The position numbers were made by a program, and so were the translations under genes. From the NCBI GenBank assembly GCA_019925095.2, contig CM034411.1, forward strand, positions 8,578,001 to 8,642,000: a stretch of 64,000 nt of DNA, written 5' to 3'. Of the stretch, positions 22,561 through 31,816 are shown piece after piece. Origin of the DNA: Dendrolimus kikuchii. Its lineage: Eukaryota; Arthropoda; Insecta; Lepidoptera; Lasiocampidae. Positions within the stretch are counted from its first letter, which is position 1, and each line of letters opens with the position of its first letter. The notes below the pieces were generated by a model, which saw only the letters and a list, made by a program, of their open reading frames with translations, searched no databases and had not been told where the DNA came from.

Positions 22561-23439
22561 AAACTTAGTTCTCATAACTCTCTTTATTATCATACTCTTC
22601 TTTTGTTGCGAAGCTAGCAAACAGCCAGATGGCCCATTTAAATTTAGAGTGTCAGCAAAAAAGTCAACTTTCTGCTATAAAAAGGAATGATTTTCAAAAA
22701 TTGGGAAGTTATTAGTTTCATGCCAAATCTTAAAAATCGAGTTTTTCATTGAATATTTACGTTTTGAAGTCTAGTTACAGTGCATTATTTATTTTTTCGG
22801 TCCTTTACTCAAATAGTGCAGGATATAGATAATAGGGCGGTATGTTTCACGGTGCCCCAGGGCGGCACTTAAGGTAAATCCGGCCCTGCGTGGAAGTGCA
22901 CTATCGAAACTCTCACTTACCGTACGAAACACGATTAGCTCACTAACCGTTTCACTCCGATATTCTGTGAGAACGTGGTATCACACTGATCGAGCGGGCC
23001 TTAAGAACTATAATCAAGATAATGATTCCAGCATGGCTCTACACCGCTGAACTACTTTATAGCATTTAAACACAATAAAGTGTCTGGTAGAATCGCTTCT
23101 TAGCGATAAGACCGCCCTTTGTGCACATTTAGAATTTTTTTAGGCTATAAGATTTTTTTGTGTTGTCTGTAATGGGGTATAATCTCTCTCTCTCTCTCGT
23201 GATATAACAAATTTGCGTTTGTAGTAATATTTATATGGAGGACAGGACTACTAAACTTTAAATCTAAACTACCTTAAAATGTAGTATTAAAAATTATGTT
23301 TAATATTAATGTTTATTGTTTCAATATCGTTTAATATTATTATTTTCTTATTAAGTAGGTACCTGCCTATAAAATATATAAAAAGTATTACTTTATTTAT
23401 TTATCTGCTGACAGTACACTATTACAAACGCAAAAACGC

Positions 23440-23517
23440 GTCGAAGCTAATTTGTCTACATTTTATTACGTTGGTGTGCAATAAAGAGTATTGTATTGTA
23501 TTGTATTGTATTCTATT
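23440..23517 (+). mobile_element. LINE 3' end with (TTGTA)n tail touching exon 10
   Basis: GGTGTGCAATAAAGAGTATT is followed by five ATTGT units, the pentamer tail typical of one lepidopteran LINE family. It ends four bases before the exon: the acceptor CTATTACAG immediately follows the repeat tail. Confidence 0.7.
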
Positions 23518-23521
23518 ACAG

Positions 23522-23675
23522 GTGGAGGCTCGTGCCAGAGAAGAGCAAACGCCTTTACACGTTGCGGCCCGACTCGGTCACGCGGACATCGCCGCGCTGT
23601 TACTGCAGCACGGGGCGGATGTTGCTGCAACAACCAAAGACCGTTACACGCCGCTGCACATCGCCGCTAAAGAGG
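23522..23675 (+). CDS. Ank: Ankyrin exon 10 (end of repeat 14, repeat 15, start of repeat 16)
   Basis: 154 nt, phase 0 in and 1 out. Acceptor TATTCTATTACAG, donor GTAAGA. Encodes [20 protein letters not shown], then [20 protein letters not shown] and [11 protein letters not shown] plus the first base of a Gly codon. The pyrimidine tract upstream is supplied by the LINE tail at 23440-23517. Confidence 0.95.
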
Positions 23676-24878
23676 GTAAGAAGCTACCATCATTTATGAA
23701 ACGATCAATCGTAAATTGCTTTTTCATTGCTTTGTTAAACAAATTTAAAAAAAAATAAAGGTTGTATAATTGTTTAAAAAGATTAACAGAAAATTTATAT
23801 GTACACCTAAGGGTTTAACCATATACAAGAGAAATAAATACTACTGGTTCAATATTGAACATATGAGACCAATTTTTTTAAATTAAGGTTCCGTAGCTGT
23901 TTTCATAAAAGTTTTATGAAATTATCATGTCCGTCCGTCTCTCTGTCCTTTATCCTTTGAAAAATTGAATATTTTTCTCTTAAAAGCACATGTGTGAAGA
24001 AGCTGTCAAAGTCTTAAAAATAAATCCTGCAGATATTTGCATCGTCAGATTAGCTAACCTTAGGAGAATATTGTTTAAATTAGGTTTCCTGGATCAGATT
24101 GCTTTGAGTGATAAGGCTGTCTATTTTTTCCCTAGAAATGTTGTAATTGTTATATCCTTGTATTAAATTCTGTTTATTTTGATAGGCAATAAATAACTTT
24201 ATCCCTAGTTCTCTATTCCCAATTTACACAATTTTTGCATGGAAATAAAAAATGGTATTATATTGTTACGAGTGCGGGATTCGAATTAAAATGCCGTTGG
24301 AATTATTATAGAATTTATTAGGACTATACAAACACGTATAACACAGGTACAAATATAACTGGACACAACTAGTACAAACTGCACGATTCAATAACACGCG
24401 CAAAGTCCGTCACTATATAGCTCATCGAATGTACACACGTCTTGCTCGTATCGTAATCGTCGCTTGACTGCGGTTCTCGCTAGACTGCCTCCCCATCCTA
24501 CCGTCGTTTTATATTTCACAAATATAAGTGTGCCCGCCCGTATCGTCGACTTAATTTCCTAGAAATACGTAATCCGCACACCTGCTTAATTATTCCTGCG
24601 AACGGCCATAAACTAGTACAACACACAATAGACTATTTTTCTAAGTAAACAAAAGAAGTCCAAATGTGGGAAGGTAATAAACTGTGCTTTATGGCAGGCA
24701 GGTGTGCAATCATTTTTGTCGGCATGAAACAATATCTTCATTTTTGGATGAAGGTCTAGGCTTCCTGACTTATTTAGTTCAGATTCGTATAATATTTCTA
24801 CCTGACAATTATTATTCCAGAATGTTGCAAGTTTCTGTTCTGTTTTTCGTATGTTTTTATAATTCTTCTTATTACCAG
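23676..24878. other. Intron 10
   Basis: AT-rich, with a GGTTCCGTAGCTGTTTTCAT repeat fragment near 23885-24110 followed by CCGTCCGTCTCTCTGTCC. A stretch near 24260-24600 with ACACGTATAACACAGGTACA-type sequence is unassigned. The ORFs at 24613-24972 are shadows. Confidence 0.5.
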
Positions 24879-25112
24879 GCAAAGAAGAAGTGGCAGCAAT
24901 TCTTCTAGACAACACAGCGCCAATTGAGGCTGAAACGCGCAAAGGTTTCACACCACTCCACTTGGCAGCCAAGTATGGGGATATTGGGGTTGCCAGGCTG
25001 CTTTTGGCACGTGGAGCGCAGCCCGACGCGCCAGGAAAGAGTCACATCACTCCGTTACACATGGCAACATATTACGGACATCCTGATATTGCGTTGCTGT
25101 TGTTGGACAAAG
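24879..25112 (+). CDS. Ank: Ankyrin exon 11 (end of repeat 16, repeat 17, most of repeat 18)
   Basis: 234 nt, phase 1 in and 1 out, the longest exon in the window. Acceptor CTTATTACCAG, donor GTATTA. Encodes KEEVAAILLDNTAPIEAETR, KGFTPLHLAAKYGDIGVARL and HITPLHMATYYGHPDIALLL, ending DK plus the first base of Gly. Repeat 17 is followed by HITPLH where fly ankyrins have GVTPLH or DVTPLH. Confidence 0.95.
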
Positions 25113-25889
25113 GTATTATAAATAACATAATCATTATTTCTCTAAAGTCCATGTGGTAAATTTTACGATGATTGACTGGGCTAAACCCCTCGGTTCGATT
25201 CCTGGCACGGTCAATTTCGAAAACGATTTTCTTTTTAGCATAAAGTTCAAAATTCAATGCACTGTTACGCACAACTTCCTTTGATCTACGCATAAAAGAA
25301 TATCTGCCTTAAGTACAGATAGAGCGAAAATCTTTTGAATTTTATTTAAATTGAATATGAATACTAACGGATAAAAAGAAATGTGTTTTATTTCGAACTT
25401 TTTCGTATCACAACGATGCTAAAGAAGTTTCACTTTAAAAAAATGTATAAAAGGGTTGTAGGGTTTAGGTATTGGTATAATTAGGTTTTTTAATGAGCGA
25501 TTGTTTTTGCTTGTATTCTTTTTTCGTGCGTAACTCGGCAATGCGTTGGTGACATCTCTAGTGTTGCAAACACCCATATGCGACGGTAATCGCTTTCCAT
25601 CAGGTGGGTCGACTGCCTGTCTGCTGTACACCAGCTACGAAAACCCTTCGTTTACATTATACACACTGCTCCACTTCCAGGGGGCAGCGTGAGTATCAAA
25701 TGATCATACAAATAGTGCTTACATACTCGCACTACCCACCTCCTTAACTATTTTGCCACTTGCTGCCATAGAACTCCATGGCTATAACGTATAGGAAGTG
25801 TAACTTTGCTAGTCAGAATTTGTTACTTTCTCAATAGATAGCTGTAGTTCGTAGTAAGCTAGATGTTTTGTAATTTTGTCTACATTTAG
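25113..25889. other. Intron 11
   Basis: Holds a tRNA-like B-box scrap (CTCGGTTCGATTCCTGGCAC near 25188), a family B fragment (about 25315-25445) and a LINE C-terminal/3' end (25500-25640). Confidence 0.5.
25500..25640 (+). mobile_element. LINE ORF2 end and 3' tail fragment
   Basis: Contains CGGCAATGCGTTGGTGACAT, CTAGTGTTGCAAACACCC and GACGGTAATCGCTTTCCATC. This is the coding end (GRQRVGDISSVANTHRR-like) and tail of the CR1/Jockey-type LINE whose larger copy is at 46130-46960 on the minus strand. Confidence 0.6.
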
Positions 25890-25988
25890 GTGCGTCCCCA
25901 CACTCCTTGGCGAAGAATGGCCACTCGGCTCTTCACATCGCATGCCGGCACAACCATCCAGACATCGCCTTTGCTTTACTCGAACACG
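25890..25988 (+). CDS. Ank: Ankyrin exon 12 (end of repeat 18, repeat 19)
   Basis: 99 nt, exactly 33 residues long, phase 1 in and 1 out, so it is a symmetrical single-repeat cassette. Acceptor TCTACATTTAG, donor GTAAGA. Encodes GASPHSLAKNGHSALHIACR then HNHPDIAFALLEH. Skipping it would keep the frame; the sequence alone does not show whether that happens. Confidence 0.94.
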
Positions 25989-27277
25989 GTAAGACCATAA
26001 AAGTAACAATATTAAGTATTTTTGACCGACTTCTAAAAGGAGGTTCTCAATTCGACTGTTAAACACTTTAAGTATTAGTAACTTAGCGGACTGTAAATAA
26101 TTTAATAATAAAAGACTAAGAAATATATGACGATTCCATTAAGGAAGAAGAGAAATATATACAGATTAAAAAAAACGAAAGAACATCTTTAAAAATAGGA
26201 TATTCTGGCCAGTAACAAAGCTTATTAGCCCAATAAAAACTTTTTGATCGAGATTCAATTTATTTATTTGGACAACACAACAGATAACAATCAGTAATTT
26301 ATTTATATAATATAGTTTTAAAATTACTACGGCTAGATTGAAATCCAAGCATGATGCTACAAAATTATATTTTCGCTAACAAAATTATCTAACTAATGTC
26401 AGTAATAATTTTAAAATGTTTAGTGATACATTATATGAGGATAATAGACGAAGAAAAAAAAGCATTAAACAAATTACTAAACAAGTGAAGAGGTGTGATC
26501 TTTCAGCATAGAAATTACCAATTTTTTTAAAGCTATTAAATATATCTAATTTTTTGTTCTTTATTCCAAAATGACGGTTTTTTTAAATGTTTGTTACGTG
26601 ATTTCTCCGTTAGTTGTGGACCAATTTCCGTATTTTTTATTCGAAAGAGTATGCTTCCAAGGTGATCGCATTGTTACCAAGTCAGGATCTGATGACTGGA
26701 TCTCAGGGAAGTCGAGAACAACCCTTGTTGAAGAGCGCCGAACGCCTACACTCTTGGACAGGCAAAACTTATGTACGCGTGCGTGTAGTACAATTTCTAC
26801 AGGCGTTTAAAATATGATTTCAAATCTATTCAAGCAACTAAATAACTAAGCTACAATATGGGGTTCTTTAAAAAGGGTGTCATAAGATTTTTTCGAGGGC
26901 GGCAGCGCGTTGGTTTCATCTCTGGTGTTGCAAACGTTCATAGGCGACGGTAACCGCTTTCCATCAGGTGTTCCGTCGCCTGTCTGCCGTACTCCAACTA
27001 AAAAGAAGATTTAAAAAAATCAAAACCGACTTCAAACTACAAAGCAAAAAAATAATATATTTTCTACATCTTGAAGTTGGTGCCAGGTAAAACATAAAAA
27101 ACAATAACACAATTGCAAAACGCAACGACTTCAGTATGTTGTATAAAAAAATATTTTTATTTGCTTTTTAGTTTGATTCGGTTTTGTTTATGTTAGTTTC
27201 TTTTATTTAGAATTCAAATATCTCTAATGTATATAATATTGTGTAAAAAAGCTGTAAGAATATTTAATTTCTCACAG
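25989..27277. other. Intron 12
   Basis: AT-rich. The ORFs near 26571-26817 match nothing. A LINE 3' end fragment lies at 26855-27000. A 5' ATTTCTCACAG acceptor closes the intron. Confidence 0.5.
26855..27000 (+). mobile_element. LINE ORF2 C-terminus and 3' tail
   Basis: A frame reads FKKGVIRFFRGRQRVGFISG and VANVHRRR before a stop, then the tail CGGTAACCGCTTTCCATCAG. It is a 5'-truncated copy of the family at 46130-46960, plus orientation. Confidence 0.7.
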
Positions 27278-27406
27278 ATGCTGATCCTGGTGTGAAATCG
27301 AAGGCAGGCTTCACGCCATTGCACATGGCGGCGCAAGAAGGCCACGAGGACTGCGTCGAGATGCTCGTCGAAAGGGGCGCCGATGTCAACGTACCTGCTA
27401 ATAATG
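27278..27406 (+). CDS. Ank: Ankyrin exon 13 (end of repeat 19, repeat 20)
   Basis: 129 nt, phase 1 in and 1 out. Acceptor AATTTCTCACAG, donor GTTAGT. The codon split across the exon 12/13 junction is GAT (Asp) where the consensus repeat has Gly. Encodes ADPGVKSKAGFTPLHMAAQE and GHEDCVEMLVERGADVNVPA, ending NN plus the first base of Gly. Confidence 0.94.
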
Positions 27407-27672
27407 GTTAGTAATAATTAAATATACATCAATTTATACTTTAAACTGACATTTTTCAAAAATAAATTTGGATTTGTACCTTTGACGACTGATGCCAAGC
27501 TGATACATACATAGTTGTGATCAACATGAATAGTCTTGTCTATAATCTCACTAACTATCATTGCGTAAAATATGCTCTACTTCTTTTGAAAAAAAAAACG
27601 AAACATGATTATTTAAGACAGAGACAATAGAAAATACAGCAGAGATAAATATACTAATTATATATGTACAAC

Positions 27673-27817
27673 CCGCAAGAGTTAACTTGAGACTTCGCTC
27701 GGATGACGTAAGCGCGAGGTACTGACTCGATCGTACGCGTCGATGGCGAGAGCGGTAAGAAGGCGGGGGTCGGGAGGGTAGCGCGTATTCCGCTCAGGTC
27801 TCAAGTTAACTCTTACG
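27673..27817. mobile_element. GC-rich 145-bp MITE
   Basis: Inverted ends CCGCAAGAGTTAACTTGAGAC and GTCTCAAGTTAACTCTTACGG match with one difference. The interior is unusually GC- and CpG-rich for this region (TAAGAAGGCGGGGGTCGGGA). No clear target-site duplication. Superfamily unknown. Confidence 0.75.
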
Positions 27818-28082
27818 GATAATATGTACTGTGTACGTTGTCTTAAATAGGATCCTACTAAACATAATATTGGTTTTACAACCAGTGCTGGTCTTCAGTA
27901 GAAACATTTTTAAATTACCTACTTTATATTATTATTTCATTTTATACTTTATGTGTTTTCTCTTTCTACTCTTCTCCATATAAAATTAAATAGGGGTTTA
28001 CTCGCTGCATAAAGTTTGAAGTTTTTGAATGGCTGACTGAATGAATGATTATATGCGAACATACTTTTTTGAGTGTCGGGGT

Positions 28083-28405
28083 GAAGGTAAGGAAAGGAAT
28101 GCTCCGGTGGTTCGGGCATGTGGAAAGAATGCATGATGAAAGAATGACTAAACAGATATACAATGCAAAAGTGGATGGATGCAGAAGTCGTGGAAGGCCA
28201 CGACACACTTTTCATGATCAAATTGATCGTGTACTAGCAGAAGGTGATGTCAGGAGCCTTAAGAACAGACGAGCTTGCATGACAAGAGTTATGAATGTCA
28301 AAGAGGCAAGTGAGGTGTATAAGAATAAGCCTAAATGGCACTCTGTTGTTCGTGCCTACCCCGCAAGGGAACTGGCGTGAAGTTATGTTTGTATGTATGT
28401 ATACT
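28083..28405 (+). mobile_element. LINE 3' end, family L (ORF2 C-terminus plus TATG tail), copy 1
   Basis: An open frame encodes LRWFGHVERMHDERMTKQIY, KVDGCRSRGRPRHTFHDQID, RRACMTRVMNVKEASEV and RAYPARELA then stop, the conserved C-terminal tail of a non-LTR retrotransposon ORF2. A short GTATGTATGTATA tail follows. The catalytic reverse-transcriptase part is absent (5' truncation). An almost identical copy lies at 60268-60575 on the other strand. Confidence 0.85.
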
Positions 28406-28529
28406 TTTTTCACCGCCCATTACATGAAAACACGTGACATGTGACTCTCTGCCAGAGATTTCGGCCACGCATGACACATATTAATAAACTGCACCACCGT
28501 TAGTATTAAAAATCTATTAATCCCTGCCA

Positions 28530-28650
28530 AGGGTGGCTTGGAAGAGATCGCTTTTTAGCGATAAGGTCGCCCGGTGTACTATCGTTTTTATTTTTCTACT
28601 TCTGTTTGTCTATGATTTGGTGTACAATAAAGATTTATCTATCTATCTAC
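28530..28650 (+). mobile_element. LINE 3' UTR tail
   Basis: GAAGAGATCGCTTTTTAGCGATAAGG forms the short hairpin typical of this tail, followed by GGTGTACAATAAAGATTTAT and an (ATCT)n end. The coding part is missing. (Motif given in parts: GAAGAGATCGCT and AGCGATAAGG.). Confidence 0.7.
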
Positions 28651-28818
28651 TGTACTCTGATGTTGATGGTATACTTCGATGATCTTCAAAGGTCTTCGAT
28701 GGTTATGGATACTTAACCTTATTAACACCTTTTGAGACGTTTTCAGAATTTTAAGACTTTAGGAGAACTTCGTTTCAACCATGTGCCAAAGATACCTCAT
28801 TGGGTTTTTTTTTCATAG

Positions 28819-29017
28819 GTCTGACACCAGTGCATCTAGCAGCCTCGGAAGGTCGTACAGCGGTCCTCAAGGCCCTCCTATCAGCCGGTGGGAACTGTTC
28901 TGCGCGCACGCGCGACGGTTACACGCCGTTGCACGCGGCGGCGCACCACGGCCACCACGCGGCTGCGCGTGCGCTCATCACCGCGAAGGCGGATGTAGCG
29001 GCCAAAGCTGCGCATGG
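28819..29017 (+). CDS. Ank: Ankyrin exon 14 (repeats 21-22)
   Basis: 199 nt, phase 1 in and 2 out. Acceptor TTTTTTTTTCATAG, donor GTATTT. Encodes GLTPVHLAASEGRTAVLKAL, GYTPLHAAAHHGHHAAARAL and AKADVAAKAAH. Like exon 9 it is markedly G/C-rich at third positions, and repeat 22 is unusually Ala- and His-rich. The alternative donor one base upstream is excluded because only GG|G restores the Gly codon with exon 15. Confidence 0.94.
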
Positions 29018-29544
29018 GTATTTATTTATAATATTTTTGGGTACTTTTAATTACAAGCCTGTATGTACAGTCGCAGTATGAAAAGTTTCGTCAGTTTTCA
29101 AATTGATTCATTTAACGTTCCGCGAGCTAATGTTACCTTTTCAAACTAAGTCACAGAACAGAGTATTCCGCAAAAATTTCTTTAAATGTCTGATAAAAGT
29201 TACAGAAAATTGTTTTTAACTATTTGGCAGTAAAGTTTAAAATTACTTAGATCAAAGTTGTTCGATTTTCTATCTTTTCTAAGAAGATTGTTTAGAGATG
29301 TAAAACCACTTTATTGGTTTTAATAGTTATGATAAGCGTAGTGATCATATCCTCTTTGTTTCTGATAAGTAAAAGTATTGTTCATCTCGGTGTCTGTCAT
29401 TGTCAACATTGCAATTTTGTTTTTCCACGTTTCTATATTTTATAAACGTAATATTTATTAAAATGTTGGCGGTACTGTTTCTTGGGCAAGCTCGTGCCAG
29501 CAAAAATCAACTTAAAGGTGATGAACCTTTTCATACCGCGACTG

Positions 29545-29600
29545 TACACACACACACACGCGCGCGCGCGCGCACACACACACAGACACACACACACACG
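29545..29600. repeat. (CA)n/(CG)n compound microsatellite
   Basis: Alternating purine-pyrimidine run of 56 bp: CA units, a CG core of about eight units, then CA again. The ORFs over it (29400-29883) are simple-repeat artefacts. Confidence 0.95.
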
Positions 29601-29719
29601 CATAAACACGTTTTCACAAATATCCCAATTGCATAAGCTGAGAGAAACTTCTTTAATGTATACTCGTATTACACTTATTATTTCTGTCGATCATATTACA
29701 ATCATTTATGAATTGCGAA

Positions 29720-30040
29720 GCTGGCAAACAGACAACCCATCTACTGGGAAGTGGTTACCACCGTGTGTGTACCTTTGGTACACAAGATGCGAAGCCACGC
29801 ATTGCCAGCTTTTAAGATATAAGACAAACACACACATTGTATATCCCCAAGCAAGTTACACTTATGTTATGGGTAATGTATAACGGACCAATCTTGGGTT
29901 GAACCCAGACAACCAGACGACAGTAAATAACAGAAAGTTCGTTTACGAAATTTACTATGCCAGGAATCGAACCTGGAGCCTCTGCGTGCCAGTGAGCTTG
30001 GCCGATTGAGGCTTACCCCGCTCAACCACAGAGGCTGTTA
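29720..30040 (-). mobile_element. tRNA-derived SINE (minus strand)
   Basis: On the complement there is an A box (TGGTTGAGCGG) and a B box within a perfect T-arm (CCAGGTTCGATTCCTGG), spaced as in a tRNA. However, the putative acceptor arm GCCTCTG does not pair with the bases after the T-arm, and an unrelated body follows, ending with a GGTGGTAACCACTTCCCAGT tail near 29750. This is a SINE head and not a functional tRNA. Confidence 0.75.
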
Positions 30041-30404
30041 TAAAGGAGATAGGATAGAATAGAGGAATCGGACAGAAGGAATGCGATAAACAAAAAGCGA
30101 AATAAAAAAGAAAGACAAAACCCTGACACTGACATTTCGTGTCTCTCCGGAGTAAAGTAAGAGGAGGTGTTAGGAAAGAAGAAGGAATGCAATAGAGAGT
30201 ATAAGATAGGGGAATGCCAAAGGGGTAGGGAGCCACCAGAAGCCCCACTCATTCTACGAAGTACCTTTCGCTCAAGACTAACCGTTTCACGCCAATATTC
30301 TATGAGTTCGTGGTATCACACCGATCAAGTCGGTCCTAAGACCTATAATGAAGATACTGATTCCAAAATGGCTCTACCACTTTAAATTACAGATAATCTT
30401 TATA

Positions 30405-30452
30405 TTAATACATACATACATAACTTCTCGCCAATTCCCTTGCGGGGTAGGC
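30405..30452 (-). mobile_element. Severely truncated LINE 3' end, family L
   Basis: ATACATACATACATAACTTC followed by CCCTTGCGGGGTAGGCACGA is the complement of the last 45 bp of the family L LINE (coding end PARE and TATG tail). Confidence 0.75.
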
Positions 30453-30636
30453 ACGAACAATATATTAATACATGAAGCAAAAACTCAGAAAAAAACTTTG
30501 TACCCTTTTTTACGTAAATTTCGCGGACGGAGGAGTATGAAATTTCGCATACTTATAGTTTATATAGAGGAGAGCAGAATGCTAATTATTTTTAAAATTA
30601 TGCATAAAAATACATTGAATCAATAAAAAAAAAACA

Positions 30637-30770
30637 TTACACACACTACCATGTATTTGGCACACACACGCATATATACTCTTTTGTTTATTATTAAAGT
30701 CAAATCAACAGTGTAGCCTTTGCGAAATCTGTTATTGTAGAAGTATAGTCTTTGACAACAGCACCTTAAA
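30637..30770 (+). repeat. Dispersed repeat family E, copy 2, abutting exon 15
   Basis: Matches 14669-14803 over about 135 bp with roughly one difference per ten bases, starting ATTACACACACTACCATGTA and ending TTTGACAACAGCACCTTAAA. Five bases later comes the AG of the exon 15 acceptor, so the presumed branch and tract region of this intron lies inside the repeat. Confidence 0.75.
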
Positions 30771-30774
30771 TCAG

Positions 30775-30868
30775 GTTCACGCCACTACACCAAGCAGCTC
30801 AGCAAGGTCATACGCTCATCATACAACTGCTGCTCAAGAGTGAAGCTGATCCCAATGCGCTGTCCGCG
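30775..30868 (+). CDS. Ank: Ankyrin exon 15 (repeat 23)
   Basis: 94 nt, phase 2 in and 0 out. Acceptor CACCTTAAATCAG, with a poor pyrimidine tract; donor GTGAGT. Encodes [20 protein letters not shown] then [11 protein letters not shown]. The motif [11 protein letters not shown] belongs to the penultimate ankyrin repeat in insects and vertebrates, which fixes the position in the solenoid. Confidence 0.94.
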
Positions 30869-31223
30869 GTGAGTGGTTTTATATGTTAACTACAAAGATT
30901 TAATAAAAGTTTTTCAGACCTCTACTTATTTTGTTGATGAAAGGGGTTAATGAACTTATGCTAATTGGCAAATTTTTGGCTTTTCATTAATTCATCAATC
31001 TATTATTTCTACATGTTGATATATTCTAAATAAGGTTGGTAGTGTAATGCAACTCTTAAGTAAATCACATGTTGTATTTACTAATTAAGATAAATATAAG
31101 AATAGCAAGTTCTTTTTTTAAATTTTCACAAAGTTACAGTAAATTACAAATACTTACTTTGCCAAACTGCAATGCAGTTTGTCGGCAACGTTGTCGTGGC
31201 TCACAATATATTATACTTCTAGC

Positions 31224-31473
31224 TAGAGATGCAACGAATATTTGGCTTCTATTCAGTATTTGGCCACTTTTCGCCAGTAATCGGTATGAATACTACACGC
31301 AGTATTTGGCCGAATACTGCGTAGTATTCAGGCTAATGCCAAATACCAAATCGTGAAAAAAAGTATATAGTACTCAAAAATGTCACAGTCAATCACAAAT
31401 TATTGATAGTTAAGAGATGACACAAATATTGGGCCATAGTATAGAGAGAAGCCGAATGTTCGTGGCATCTCTA
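31224..31473. mobile_element. 250-bp MITE, possibly hAT-like
   Basis: Ends TAGAGATGCAACGAATATTT and its degenerate complement GAATGTTCGTGGCATCTCTA. The flanking octamers ACTTCTAG and ACTTGTAA are similar, as in a decayed 8-bp target duplication of a hAT element. An internal palindromic stretch (GAATACTACACGCAGTATTT) is present. Lies in intron 15. Confidence 0.5.
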
Positions 31474-31707
31474 ACTTGTAACTACTTTTTTTACGTCAGT
31501 CGACATGATAATGAACAAACATTGCAGCTAAGCATTTCCCTGATTAACACTGCAACCATTTACCTCCGAAATCACACTGAGCGCGTACTTTTGAATAAAG
31601 TTTTTTTTTGTGGAAACTTACAAACCTTATTTACTAAATTTTATTATCGATTTTGTGTAATCGATTTGACGGTAGTTCGCAGAATAATAAGTTTATTTTT
31701 GTCATAG

Positions 31708-31816
31708 AATGGCCAAACTGCGTGTGCTATCGCCGATCGTCTAGGTTACATCAGTGCAGTGGAAGCATTAAGACCTGTCACTGAGAACACTTTAAGCCAA
31801 GCTGTCGGTGATACTG
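31708..31816 (+). CDS. Ank: Ankyrin exon 16 (repeat 24 and linker); last exon seen
   Basis: 109 nt, phase 0 in and 1 out. Acceptor TTTTTGTCATAG, donor GTAAGT. Encodes NGQTACAIADRLGYISAVEA then LRPVTENTLSQAVGDT plus one base. The degenerate last repeat (GQTA.AIA..LGY) and the following VTE segment match the end of the ankyrin repeat domain, just before the linker to the first ZU5 domain. That next exon must begin in phase 1 and was not found in the window. Confidence 0.93.

Larger units (their letters stand above)
21152..23521. other. Intron 9 (2.4 kb)
   Basis: Contains a minus-strand LINE 3' tail (21467-21600), a family B repeat in inverse orientation (22195-22560), a family G fragment (about 22917-23045, CTAACCGTTTCACTCCGATA), a LINE-tail-like patch (23085-23170) and a LINE 3' end with a TTGTA tail (23440-23517) touching exon 10. 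No additional exon. Confidence 0.6.
27407..28818. other. Intron 13
   Basis: Contains the GC-rich MITE at 27673-27817, the LINE 3' end at 28083-28405 and a LINE 3' UTR tail at 28530-28650. The remainder is AT-rich. Confidence 0.55.
29018..30774. other. Intron 14
   Basis: Contains a CA/CG microsatellite (29545-29600), a tRNA-derived SINE on the minus strand (about 29720-30040), a family G fragment (30255-30380), a truncated LINE tail (30405-30452, minus), and the family E repeat (30637-30770) directly against exon 15. Confidence 0.6.
3359..31816 (+). other. Ank: Ankyrin gene, 16 exons encoding the 24-repeat membrane-binding domain (partial gene)
   Basis: Sixteen exons with GT/AG borders join in one open frame of 2383 nt and give 24 consecutive ankyrin repeats of about 33 residues, the usual number for metazoan ankyrins. 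Known role: adaptor between membrane channels, exchangers or adhesion proteins and the spectrin cytoskeleton at the inner face of the plasma membrane; the repeats form the solenoid that binds membrane partners. Ankyrin-specific segments are visible, such as [19 protein letters not shown] in repeats 5-6 and [20 protein letters not shown] in repeats 10-11, so this is not a generic repeat protein. The N-terminal codons and the ZU5/UPA/death domains are missing from the window. Repeat 1 ends DINTCN, reminiscent of insect Ank1; repeat 6 is closer to Ank2. The symbol therefore marks the family only. Confidence 0.95.

Noticed and set aside
29400..29883. Thr/His-rich ORFs
   Set aside because: Produced by the CA/CG microsatellite.
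29955..30035. A functional tRNA gene on the minus strand
   Set aside because: A and B boxes and a perfect T-arm are present, but the acceptor arm does not pair and a SINE body follows.
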